Origin: Gammaproteobacteria bacterium
GTDB taxonomy: Bacteria; Pseudomonadota; Gammaproteobacteria; Pseudomonadales; Porticoccaceae
NCBI GenBank assembly: GCA_018069465.1
Contig: JAGPUW010000010.1
Coordinates: 1-64,000 of the forward strand
Direction of reading: 5' to 3'
Length of the DNA stretch: 64,000 nucleotides
A program made the translations under genes and the position numbers. The notes under the pieces are model-generated. The model was given only the letters and a program-made list of their open reading frames with translations. It made no database searches and was not told where the DNA came from. Below are positions 1 through 7,398 of the stretch, piece after piece (the stretch's first letter is position 1; the number at the start of each line of letters is the position of its first letter).

Positions 1-189
1 CTTTGCCAATGAAAACAGCTTACTGAAACTACTGTACGCCGGTATACTGAAAGCATCTGAACGCTGGACACACCCTGTTCAGAATTGGAATTTAACCCTG
101 TCACAATTGGCGATTCATTTTCCAGATCGCCTAAACAAATACATCAGCCTGTAAGCTGGTTAGGTTGACACAGAGTTTTGAACACCCTC
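1..189 (+). mobile_element. Right end of an IS256-like insertion sequence
   Basis: The transposase fragment stops at 154. The next 35 bases (about 155-189) contain a GACACAGAGTTTTGAACACC stretch of the kind seen at the terminal inverted repeats of IS256-type elements. The left end is outside the window, so neither the inverted repeat nor an 8-9 bp target duplication can be confirmed. The right boundary is therefore approximate. Confidence 0.55.
2..154 (+). CDS. IS256-family (mutator-type) transposase, C-terminal fragment
   Basis: An open frame enters from the left edge and ends at TAA 152-154, giving about 50 residues. It reads FANENSLLKLLYAGILKASE, then RWTHPVQNWNLTLSQLAIHF, then PDRLNKYISL. 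A K-L-L-Y segment, then a W-x-x-P-x-x-x-W-x-x-x-L-x-Q-x-A-I-x-F-x-D-R-L pattern, is the usual C-terminus of IS256/mutator-type transposases, which move DNA by a DDE mechanism. The catalytic core lies outside the window, so completeness and activity cannot be judged. The family call rests on remembered C-terminal similarity only. Confidence 0.75.
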   Translation, partial: FANENSLLKLLYAGILKASERWTHPVQNWNLTLSQLAIHFPDRLNKYISL

Positions 190-262
190 TCATATTGTTG
201 TAAAAATTTGCCAATTTACTCAGTAGAATTTCTTTGCCACAAGAGTGTTAAAGGAGTGAGCC

Positions 263-475
263 GTGACCAGAGTTGTTTCTATCTTTAAGAATAAATCCCC
301 CGTCTATTACGCCTATCGGCGCTCCGGCCCCGCGTCTGAGGGCGCTCGCTTAATGTTGACTTGCATGGGCCTGCACTGGTTTCCCGCCCTCCAGTGCTGG
401 ACCAATGCGCCGGATAGCTGGATGCAGGAACAGGTGCAGGTCTTATTGAATCAACATGACAGGCGTCGTTGTTAA
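263..475 (+). CDS. Small orphan protein, 70 aa, unknown
   Basis: I do not recognise this product. The frame begins with GTG at 263, preceded by a good ribosome binding site (AAGGAG at 251-256), and ends at TAA 473-475 just before a clear hairpin terminator. The protein is basic at both ends, has no obvious membrane segment or signal peptide, and carries three cysteines (two in the middle, one at the extreme C-terminus). It lies immediately downstream of the insertion-sequence end. A ribosome binding site plus a terminator argue for a real gene; lack of recognisable family and short length argue for caution. Confidence 0.5.
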   Translation: MTRVVSIFKNKSPVYYAYRRSGPASEGARLMLTCMGLHWFPALQCWTNAPDSWMQEQVQVLLNQHDRRRC

Positions 476-491
476 ATAGCGAGCACATGTC

Positions 492-536
492 ACGCCCCGC
501 GCTTTATAAAGAGACCTTGCGTGGGGCGTTGTTTTT
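492..536. terminator. Hairpin terminator after the small orphan gene
   Basis: Arms at 492-502 and 519-529 pair over 11 bp (one G-U pair) around a 16-base loop. A T-rich run follows at 530-536. It ends the rightward small ORF and sits between convergent genes. Confidence 0.75.
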
Positions 537-569
537 AAGCGGGGTAATGCGGTTTTCTGTCGTCAGCGC

Positions 570-1098
570 TTACTTGCCGTGCTCACGGCGGTAGGTCTGA
601 ACATCTTCGGCGCTGGGCAGCTGCATTAGCTCTATCATGATGCCGTCGGGGTCTTCAAAAATAATCGCCTTTACGGTGCCGTAGCCTTTCAGCGGTAAGT
701 CCAGGGGTTCGGCGTAACACTCAATGCCTTCGCTTTGCAGGCGCTCATAGGTGGTTTGCAGGGTTTCGCCGGTAACCTCAAAAGACAGCAGAAACACACC
801 GGGGTCGCCCGGCCTGCTCGGCCCGTTTTGTTTTTCTGCGGGCGGATCAAATTCAATCAGCTCAATCTCTCCCACCATGCTCTCGCCCTGCTGCAGGATC
901 ACCGAGCGGCCGACGGTGCCGGGTTTGAGTTTCAGTAATTTCTCGGTAATGGTGCCCTCTAGAGGCATGTCGAGGGTAAGGTGGAAACCCAGTACATCGG
1001 TGTAAAAAGCGATGGATTGGTCGAGGTTAGTTACGGTGAGCGCAACGTGGTGAGTTAGTTACGGTGAGCGCAACGTGGTGAATTTCACTAATAGCCAT
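570..1098 (-). pseudogene. VOC (glyoxalase-fold) family gene, frameshifted by a 28-bp tandem duplication
   Basis: The gene starts at ATG 1098-1096 with an AGGAG ribosome binding site just upstream. It reads [15 protein letters not shown], then hits an exact second copy of 28 bases, shifts frame and stops almost at once. Removing one copy restores [20 protein letters not shown], then [20 protein letters not shown], and the frame stays open to the stop at 570: 166 residues. The restored protein has the N-terminal H-V-A-L metal-ligand region and a C-terminal [11 protein letters not shown] strand typical of vicinal oxygen chelate enzymes (glyoxalase or dioxygenase fold). As read, only a truncated product from ATG 968 or shorter could be made. 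It lies downstream of, and on the same strand as, the GlxA-type regulator. Confidence 0.85.
1026..1081. repeat. Exact 28-bp direct tandem duplication
   Basis: Copies at 1026-1053 and 1054-1081 are identical and adjacent. Because 28 is not a multiple of three, the extra copy puts the VOC gene out of frame near codon 16. No third copy or partial unit flanks it. Confidence 0.95.
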
Positions 1099-1161
1099 TT
1101 CTGTTTCTCCTTATAGTATTTATTAGCGTAGAAATGAGTAGAGCTTATACCGGCTAGGCTC

Positions 1162-2166
1162 CTAGAGGTTAGTCGTCTTGAATAACTTTGCTCGCACGGT
1201 GTCGCGGTAGCGCCCGGGGGGGACATTAAAGCGTCGTTTAAATAACTGGGTGAGGAAAGAGACATCCTGATAGCCGCTGCGACTGGCGATTTCAGCCAGC
1301 GACAGATTGCTGTGTTGCAGCAAGTCTTTAACGGCATTGAGCCGCAATTCCTGCAGATAAGCCAAGGGCGTAATATCCAGCGCTTTTTTAAAGCGCCGAT
1401 TAAAGGTGCGCAAGCTCATCTCAAATTGCTCGGCGAGGGCGGCGATATGAATGGTTTTGTGGAAGTTGTCCTGCATCCATATCTGCGCTTGAACAACTTG
1501 CTCGTCCGGGTGCTGGGTGGCTTCACCGCTGTAATAGTTAGTGGGTTCGAAGGAGTTGCGGATTTCGTGGAAAAAGTTGCGCTGCACGATGTTGGCCACG
1601 GCCCGCCCGTACCAGCGGTAGACAATATTCACCATCAATTCAGCCAGGGCGTTAATACTGGCGGCGCAGTAGAGGTTGTCGGCTCGGGTAATAAAGTACT
1701 GACGTGTCAGTTCAACCTTTGGGTAGTCCCGTTGAAACTGGTCGAAATAATGCCAGTGAGTGGTGGCGGGTTTGCCGTCGAGTAGACCTGCCTCGGCCAA
1801 GTAGCAGCAGCCGGTGCCGACAGCGCTAATAATAGAACCCTGTTCGTGGTGTTTGATCAGCCAGGGCAGAAAGTCACTGTGGCGACGGATGATGGGGCGC
1901 GGGTTGCGCCAGAAGCCGGGGATATGAATCAGGTCACAGCGGCCAATATCATCGTCGATGGACGCCGTTGGGCTGAGGCTGAAGCCCGACGATGAAGCCA
2001 CGGGTTCCCCGTTCAGGGATACCGAGTGAATCTCTATCGGGCGGGCGTCGCGACGGTTGGCGAGGGCTGAGCCGGCGGCTGTGTTGAGGATTTCAATCGG
2101 CAAAGTGGCGCTGCTGGCGAGCAGGTTTTCGCTGAGCAGGACAGCGACGCGGTAGGGTTCGTTCAT
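1162..2166 (-). CDS. GlxA-type transcriptional regulator (DJ-1/PfpI domain plus AraC helix-turn-helix)
   Basis: This is a 334-residue cytoplasmic DNA-binding protein. The first ~190 residues resemble the DJ-1/PfpI amidotransferase-like domain of GlxA regulators, which senses a ligand rather than catalysing. The last ~100 residues carry the paired AraC helix-turn-helix, with R-T-F-N-R-R-F-K and the closing G-Y-x-D-V-S-F-L-T-Q-L-F-K-R-R-F pattern followed by P-P-G-R-Y-R. I chose ATG 2166 (MNEPYRV) over an upstream frame extension because GGAGG sits just before it. It is divergent from the FabY-like gene and upstream of the broken VOC gene, so it may control either. The effector is unknown. Confidence 0.85.
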   Translation of the reverse strand: MNEPYRVAVLLSENLLASSATLPIEILNTAAGSALANRRDARPIEIHSVSLNGEPVASSSGFSLSPTASIDDDIGRCDLIHIPGFWRNPRPIIRRHSDFLPWLIKHHEQGSIISAVGTGCCYLAEAGLLDGKPATTHWHYFDQFQRDYPKVELTRQYFITRADNLYCAASINALAELMVNIVYRWYGRAVANIVQRNFFHEIRNSFEPTNYYSGEATQHPDEQVVQAQIWMQDNFHKTIHIAALAEQFEMSLRTFNRRFKKALDITPLAYLQELRLNAVKDLLQHSNLSLAEIASRSGYQDVSFLTQLFKRRFNVPPGRYRDTVRAKLFKTTNL

Positions 2167-2287
2167 AAAGCCTCCATGTCTGGCTGATATGCCATAGTTA
2201 TTGGCCACTATAACCATTAATGGTGGGCTGCGTACAGCTTACACTCGCCAAGTTATGTTCAATCTATGGATAAGGTAGCAACAAACA

Positions 2288-4168
2288 ATGTCAATTTTGC
2301 CCGTTATTGTTGGATACGGCGGTGTTAATCCCGCAGGAAGAAGCTCATTTGACCAGGCCTACAGGCGCATGGTGCTGGAAAGCCTGGCTCAGCAAGAGCA
2401 GGAAAAAACCATTGCCGGTCTGGCTTGCATGATGAAACTGGTTAGCTGGAATGGCTCGGCCTATGAGGACAGTGCTGGGAAAAGTCTCAGTATGAGTGAA
2501 GTTTCTGCGCGCTATTCTGCCGAGGTTTGCGATAAAACCTTGATCCGCCGCATAGAGTCACAGCACTACGACCCCGACGCGGCGTTTTGCCAGAAGACCC
2601 TGGTGACGGACTCCAGTGAAGAGGCGATGACGTTTCGCACCAGCAAAAAGAGTTTACCCGAGGTGTTGCCGCAAGGCTGGCAGGTCTCCGACGCGGTAGA
2701 TGGCGTGGTGGAAGTGACGATTAAGGGCGAGCAGGAGTGGCGCATTCCCACCACTCGCAATATGCCGGTGAAAGCGGCGGGCCAGTTGCCCAGCGGTTTT
2801 GAGCCGGGTGAACTCTACAATTCGCGTTTCCAGCCCCGTGGCCTGCAGTTGGCGCTGTTTGGCGCCACCGATGCGGTGCGCTCGATTGGCATTGACTGGC
2901 AAACTATTTGCGATGCGGTGCAGCCCGATGAGACTGGCGTTTACGCCTCCAGCGCTATGGGCCAGTTGGCCGATGAGGGCCTTGGTGGCTTGATGGCTTC
3001 GCGCCAGCTGGGTGGCCGGCCGACCTCAAAACAAGTGCCGATGGGTTTGACCAGCATGCCGGCGGATTTCGTTAATGCCTATGTGCTGGGCAATCTCGGC
3101 CATACCGAATCGGTGGCCGGTGCCTGTGCCAGTTTTTTATACAATTTGCGCGCGGCGGTGCACGATATTCGCAGCGGCGCCCGCCGTGTGGCGGTTGTCG
3201 GTTGTGGTGAGGCGCCTATATTGCCGGAGATTATGGAGGGTTATACCAACATGACCGCGCTGGCCACGGAAGCAGAAATGCAAGCTTTGGGCGATGGGGA
3301 CCCCCGCCGCTACAGCCGCCCCTTTGGTAAAAATGCCGGTTTTGTGATGGGCGAGTCGGCGCAGTATATTGTCTTGATGGACGACGCTCTGGCAATCGAA
3401 CTGGGCGCGGATATTTTTGGCGCTGTGCCCGATGTTCATGTCGATGCCGACGGCATTAAAAAATCAATCTCCGGGCCCGGGCCGGGCAACTATATTAGTT
3501 TTGGCAAGGCGGTTGCCACCGCGCGCAATATCCTCGGTGAGGATGTCGTGCGCCAGCGCAGTTTTGTGATGGCCCACGGTTCGAGTACGCCGCAGAACCG
3601 GGTCACCGAATCCATTATTTTTGAACGCATTGCGGAGGCCTTCGGTATTAGTGACTGGCCAGTGTGTGCGGTGAAAGCCTATGTTGGCCATTCACTGGCA
3701 CCGGCCAGTGGCGATCAAATCATGACCGCGATTGGTGCTATGCGCCACGGCTTGATTCCCGGTATTAAAACCATGGATGCCGTCGCGGACGATGTCTACC
3801 AGCAGCGCCTGCACTTCCCGCTAAAAGATTTAGCCGCTGAAAAGGATGTGGCTTTTATCAATGCCAAGGGTTTTGGCGGCAACAATGCGACCGGGGTGCT
3901 GTTCTCCGGCCGCGTCGCCGAGCAAATGCTCGCCAAACGCTACAGTGGCGTCTGGAGCGATTACTGCCAGCGCCGCGAGGCCACCCGCAAGCAGGCGGCA
4001 GACTATGAAGAGCGCGCTGATCGGGGAGAGCTGGCGCCAATTTACCGCTTCGGTGAAGGTGTGATTGGTGACGATGAAGTGTTGATTTCCGATCAGGCCA
4101 TCAGCCTGCCGGGCTACGGCAAGCCGGTGCCCCTTAAGGGCGAAAACCCCTACGACGATATGCTCTGA
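2288..4168 (+). CDS. fabY: FabY-like beta-ketoacyl synthase
   Basis: This 626-residue thiolase-fold enzyme matches the unusually long ketoacyl synthase called FabY in Pseudomonas, which starts fatty acid synthesis by condensing acetyl-CoA with malonyl-ACP in place of FabH. The Cys-His-His catalytic set is visible: Cys280 in VAGACASFLYN, His430 in MAHGSSTPQNRVTE, and His468 in VKAYVGHSLAPASGDQ. The ~180-residue N-terminal extension before the synthase core is characteristic of this group rather than of FabB/FabF. The gene stands alone with its own short leader, divergent from the GlxA-type regulator. FabY assignment is by length, motif context and remembered similarity; a polyketide-type synthase is the alternative. 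Confidence 0.75.
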   Translation: MSILPVIVGYGGVNPAGRSSFDQAYRRMVLESLAQQEQEKTIAGLACMMKLVSWNGSAYEDSAGKSLSMSEVSARYSAEVCDKTLIRRIESQHYDPDAAFCQKTLVTDSSEEAMTFRTSKKSLPEVLPQGWQVSDAVDGVVEVTIKGEQEWRIPTTRNMPVKAAGQLPSGFEPGELYNSRFQPRGLQLALFGATDAVRSIGIDWQTICDAVQPDETGVYASSAMGQLADEGLGGLMASRQLGGRPTSKQVPMGLTSMPADFVNAYVLGNLGHTESVAGACASFLYNLRAAVHDIRSGARRVAVVGCGEAPILPEIMEGYTNMTALATEAEMQALGDGDPRRYSRPFGKNAGFVMGESAQYIVLMDDALAIELGADIFGAVPDVHVDADGIKKSISGPGPGNYISFGKAVATARNILGEDVVRQRSFVMAHGSSTPQNRVTESIIFERIAEAFGISDWPVCAVKAYVGHSLAPASGDQIMTAIGAMRHGLIPGIKTMDAVADDVYQQRLHFPLKDLAAEKDVAFINAKGFGGNNATGVLFSGRVAEQMLAKRYSGVWSDYCQRREATRKQAADYEERADRGELAPIYRFGEGVIGDDEVLISDQAISLPGYGKPVPLKGENPYDDML

Positions 4169-4176
4169 TTTTCCAG

Positions 4177-4208
4177 GCCTCAGCTGCACCATAGTGCGCA
4201 GCTGAGGC
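4177..4208. terminator. Hairpin between convergent fabY and carbonic-anhydrase genes
   Basis: Perfect 11-bp arms at 4177-4187 and 4198-4208 enclose a 10-base loop. There is no clear T-run on either side, so this is a likely but not classical bidirectional terminator. Confidence 0.5.
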
Positions 4209-4230
4209 GTTTGGGCGGGCGTTAACGCTG

Positions 4231-4785
4231 TTAAGCAAGTTCTGCCAGGTACTGGTCCTTCAACTTCACGTAGTTGCCCGCCGTATAGGGGAAGTAGTCG
4301 ATTTCACTTTGTGTCAGCGCACGGGCCTGTTTACAGGGGCTGCCGAAATAAAGGTGACCGCTCTTTAGGGTCTTGCCCGGTGGCACCAGGGTGCCGGCAC
4401 CGATAATCACGTTATCTTCCACCACCGCGCCGTCCATGACGGTCGAGCCAATACCGACCAATATGCAATTGCCCAGCGTACAGCCGTGGAGGGTGACATT
4501 GTGGCCAACAGTGACATCGTTGCCGATAGTGGTGGGCCAGCCGCCGGGGTTGTAATCGCTGGCGTGGGTAATGTGCACCACAGTGCCATCTTGAATGCTG
4601 CTGCGTTGGCCGATGCGGATGCGGTGCATGTCGCCGCGAATCACCGCGCCGGGCCACACGGAGCTATCGTCACCGAGCTCGACATCGCCGATCACCGTTG
4701 CCGCCGAGTCGACAAAGCAGCGCTCGCCAAGTGTGGGTTTGTGGCCGTTAAAGCTGCGGATGGCGGGTGTATTGTCGAGGGGCAT
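4231..4785 (-). CDS. Gamma-class carbonic anhydrase family protein (hexapeptide repeat)
   Basis: This 184-residue protein is built of left-handed beta-helix hexapeptide repeats: V-I-G-D-V-E-L-G-D-D, then A-V-I-R-G-D-M-H-R-I-R-I-G. Three zinc-ligand histidines of the gamma-carbonic-anhydrase family are visible around His71/74, His95 (TVGHNVTLH) and His100. The usual product is a trimer that binds zinc between subunits. Close relatives (YrdA, PaaY, CaiE types) vary between carbonic anhydrase and thioesterase activity, so the reaction is not certain. The full length matches the family. It is convergent with fabY and divergent from yheV with a gap of under 80 bases. Confidence 0.88.
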   Translation of the reverse strand: MPLDNTPAIRSFNGHKPTLGERCFVDSAATVIGDVELGDDSSVWPGAVIRGDMHRIRIGQRSSIQDGTVVHITHASDYNPGGWPTTIGNDVTVGHNVTLHGCTLGNCILVGIGSTVMDGAVVEDNVIIGAGTLVPPGKTLKSGHLYFGSPCKQARALTQSEIDYFPYTAGNYVKLKDQYLAELA

Positions 4786-4859
4786 AAGTGTGATCCTGAA
4801 AAATGGTGAGAGCTGTTATTATAGCGGGCTTTATGACTGGGTTTGAACGGGAGTCCGCT

Positions 4860-5090
4860 ATGGCTAATGTGATTAAACGCTTTATTGCGGGGGCGGTTTG
4901 TCCGCGCTGTAGTGAGATGGATAAGCTGGTGGTCTATCGGCAGGATGAGCGCGATTATCGCGAATGTGTCAGCTGTGACTTTGCCGAGGAGATGCTCTTT
5001 ACCCAGCCCTCGGCAGATCTCGAAACCCGAGCCAACCGTGATTTGGACAGGCAGGCCATTAAGTTTGTCGATGCCTCGGTAAAAAAATAG
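4860..5090 (+). CDS. yheV: YheV family putative zinc-ribbon protein
   Basis: The product is 76 residues with two Cys-x-x-Cys pairs (C-P-R-C and C-V-S-C) that would hold one zinc ion. The opening M-A-N-V-I-K-R-F-I-A-G-A-V-C-P matches the start of E. coli YheV, so I begin at ATG 4860, preceded by GGGAG, rather than at the earlier in-frame codons from 4803. The function of the family is not established. The gene ends just before a convergent unknown gene. Confidence 0.85.
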   Translation: MANVIKRFIAGAVCPRCSEMDKLVVYRQDERDYRECVSCDFAEEMLFTQPSADLETRANRDLDRQAIKFVDASVKK

Positions 5091-5106
5091 CAGTAGCTAG
5101 CGGGGT

Positions 5107-5772
5107 TTAGTGGATACTGGGTGACGTAGCGCAACCCTGCCCCAACAATAAACCCACTGCCAGAGTGTCCGTGAGACAGGGCCAGTGGGTGATCTCAATA
5201 CCCCAGGCAATTTCGCGGCGGGCATTATTGTCGAAGATGCCACTGTCTAAACGCAAATAGTCTCGCTCCAGCTGCTCGGCGACTTCCTGGGCAATAAGAT
5301 CCAGATGGTTGGCCAGGGGTTCGCCGATCAACTGATGAATGATCAGGTTGGAGCGTGTCATATCCATGGGTATCAAGGGCTCATGGCACTGCAGGGAAAA
5401 GTGTTCGTTGACCTCTTCAATCACCCGGTGGGCAATATAGGCCTGCGCCATAAGGGTGGACAGTTGGTTTTGCCCTTCCAGCAAGTCTGGCGTCTGGTCA
5501 AATGCGCCGGTGCAAAAGTTCACCACCGCCTCGGTGTATTTACAGCAATTGGCATTGATGCCGATGATGCTCAGTACATCGACAAATTCTGCAACATGTT
5601 CCGTATAGCGCACCACAAAATCGAGCAGCACCGCAATGGCGTTGTCGCGAGGCATTTTAATGGCGCGGTGCAATGAGGGCCTTATACGCGATAACTGCGC
5701 GGCGAGCTGCCCGTTTTGATCTTCAAGAAGCCGGGCTTGCTCAATGCTGTGGCGGAGCTTGATGGTATCCAT
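5107..5772 (-). CDS. Conserved-looking hypothetical protein, 221 aa
   Basis: I do not recognise this family. ATG 5772 opens a 221-residue frame with normal codon use and no competing frame. The sequence is mostly predicted helical, acidic overall, without a signal peptide or confident membrane segment. A cysteine cluster (N-C-C-K-Y-T-E-A-V-V-N-F-C) lies near residues 95-105, and a hydrophobic G-I-E-I-T-H-W-P-C-L-T-D-T-L-A-V-G-L-L-L segment lies at the C-terminus. It is convergent with yheV and sits upstream of the coxB promoter region on the opposite strand. The amphipathic helical layout would suit a partner-binding or regulatory protein, but that is only a guess. Confidence 0.7.
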   Translation of the reverse strand: MDTIKLRHSIEQARLLEDQNGQLAAQLSRIRPSLHRAIKMPRDNAIAVLLDFVVRYTEHVAEFVDVLSIIGINANCCKYTEAVVNFCTGAFDQTPDLLEGQNQLSTLMAQAYIAHRVIEEVNEHFSLQCHEPLIPMDMTRSNLIIHQLIGEPLANHLDLIAQEVAEQLERDYLRLDSGIFDNNARREIAWGIEITHWPCLTDTLAVGLLLGQGCATSPSIH

Positions 5773-6225
5773 GATTGAAAGTTAGTCAATAAACGTAAAA
5801 AAGCAAACTGCAGGTGTATTGGCACGATGGCCTGAAGTTTAGTAAATGATGCTGAGGTCATGCACGGGCAATCGGCGGGCCATTGACTTGTGTCAAGTGC
5901 ATGACGTTATGGGCTTGTGGTTAGCAGGGGAATTGCTAGTTTCAGCGGTGACGTATCTACAGAGCTTCTGATACAATGCGCGCCGCGTGACCATCACGCC
6001 TGTTATGTTATCGCCTGTTTTACGGATAAGTGATCGTACAATAGGCGCTTGTTGTCGGTGAGAGAAGTGGCAAAATGTCGCAGGTGTTTCACGCAATAAA
6101 GAACAGAATGCGGGACATAATATTAGAGGGGTTCAGATAGTCAGTGCTGGCCGGCTGGGATCACTGCGAAGGTTTTCTTGTGTTTCTGAACAAGATCAAT
6201 AAAGTAAATCGGAGAGGAATAGGTA
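5773..6225. other. 453-bp gene-free divergent region upstream of coxB
   Basis: No convincing gene is present; the 67-codon frame on the minus strand at 5893-6096 has no ribosome binding site or recognisable content. The stretch holds a possible promoter (see 5948-5977), a TTGAC/GTCAA inverted repeat with a 4-base centre around 5885-5898, and a long untranslated leader before coxB. Confidence 0.6.
5948..5977 (+). promoter_or_regulatory. Candidate sigma-70 promoter for the cox operon
   Basis: An extended -10 (TG then a base then TACAAT at 5972-5977) has a weak -35 (GTGACG, 5948-5953) 18 bases upstream. It would give a leader of roughly 240 bases before coxB. Only pattern matching supports it. 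Confidence 0.35.
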
Positions 6226-7386
6226 ATGGTATCTAGATTAAAGCAGCTTGTCGCGTATGCGCTAAGCCCGCTGTTGCTGCTATCTTTTGTAGGGCAAAAC
6301 GCTCACGCGGAAGATGCACATGCAAGTGGGTGGAGTTTGCTAAATATGCCCCAGGGCGTCACCAGTGTGAGTAATGATATCTATGACCTGCATATGACGG
6401 TCGTCTGGATCTGCGTGTGGATCTCAGTGGTGGTTTACGGTGTGATGTTCTACAGCATGTTTGCTCACCGCAAGTCGAAGGGTTATAAAGCGGCGAATTT
6501 CCACGAGAGTACAACTGTCGAGCTGTTGTGGACGATTGTTCCCGTTTTAATCTTAATATGGGTCGCCTTTCCCTCAACTAAATCGCTGATTGAGCTTTAC
6601 GATACCACTGAAGCCGATATCGATATTAAGATCACCGGTTATCAGTGGAAGTGGCAGTACGAATATCTCGGCGAAGGCGTCGAGTTCATGAGTGAGCTGA
6701 CAACTTCCGAGCCCGCTATTTATAACCTAGAGCCGAAAACCGAGTTTTACCTCTCCGAGGTAAACGAGCCCTTGGTCCTGCCAGTGGGTAAAAAGGTGCG
6801 CTTCTTGCTCACCGCTAAAGATGTTATCCACTCCTGGTGGGTACCGGATCTGGGCGTTAAGCGCGATGCAGTACCGGGCTTTATCAACGAGACCTGGGCG
6901 AAAATTGATGAGCCGGGTGTTTATCGTGGCTTCTGTGCCGAGCTTTGCGGCAAGGGCCACGCCTTTATGCCCATCGTTGTTAATGCTGTTAGCGAAGATG
7001 AGTATAAAACCTGGTTGGCGGAGAAAAAAGAAGCTGCCGCTGTGCTGCGCGAAATGGCCAAGCAAACGTTCACGCTTGAGCAGTTGATGGCTAAAGGTGA
7101 AGTCGCTTATAACCGCTCTTGTGCGGGTTGTCATTCCGGCAACGGTGAGGGCATCCCTGGTGCATTCCCAGCTTTGAAGGGCAGTGCCATCGCTCTCGGC
7201 CCAGTGGCCAAGCATCTTGATGTAATGGTCAACGGTGTGAGTGGTACGGCGATGCAGGCCTTTGGTGGTCAGCTCTCCGAAGTCGATCTGGCGGCAATCA
7301 TTACTTATGAGCGCAACGCCTGGGGCAACAATGTCGGTGACATGGTTCAGCCCATCGATGTTCTTAAATTCAAACAAGGCCAATAG
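6226..7386 (+). CDS. coxB: Cytochrome c oxidase subunit II with fused cytochrome c domain
   Basis: The 386-residue subunit accepts electrons from cytochrome c and passes them to subunit I in the inner membrane. Residues 1-28 look like a signal peptide ending A-H-A. Two membrane helices follow (about 58-80 and 100-117), then the periplasmic CuA domain with ligands His202, Cys237, Glu239, Cys241, His245 and Met248 (F-C-A-E-L-C-G-K-G-H-A-F-M). A C-terminal c-type heme domain carries C-A-G-C-H at 299-303, so the heme c is covalently attached and the enzyme is of the caa3 kind. GAGAGGAATAG precedes the ATG. It heads coxB-coxA-ctaG-coxC. Confidence 0.96.
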   Translation: MVSRLKQLVAYALSPLLLLSFVGQNAHAEDAHASGWSLLNMPQGVTSVSNDIYDLHMTVVWICVWISVVVYGVMFYSMFAHRKSKGYKAANFHESTTVELLWTIVPVLILIWVAFPSTKSLIELYDTTEADIDIKITGYQWKWQYEYLGEGVEFMSELTTSEPAIYNLEPKTEFYLSEVNEPLVLPVGKKVRFLLTAKDVIHSWWVPDLGVKRDAVPGFINETWAKIDEPGVYRGFCAELCGKGHAFMPIVVNAVSEDEYKTWLAEKKEAAAVLREMAKQTFTLEQLMAKGEVAYNRSCAGCHSGNGEGIPGAFPALKGSAIALGPVAKHLDVMVNGVSGTAMQAFGGQLSEVDLAAIITYERNAWGNNVGDMVQPIDVLKFKQGQ

Positions 7387-7398
7387 GGGAGAATTAAT

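Noticed and set aside
5893-6096. 67-codon minus-strand frame upstream of coxB
   Set aside because: No ribosome binding site, no recognisable content, and it overlaps the likely cox promoter.
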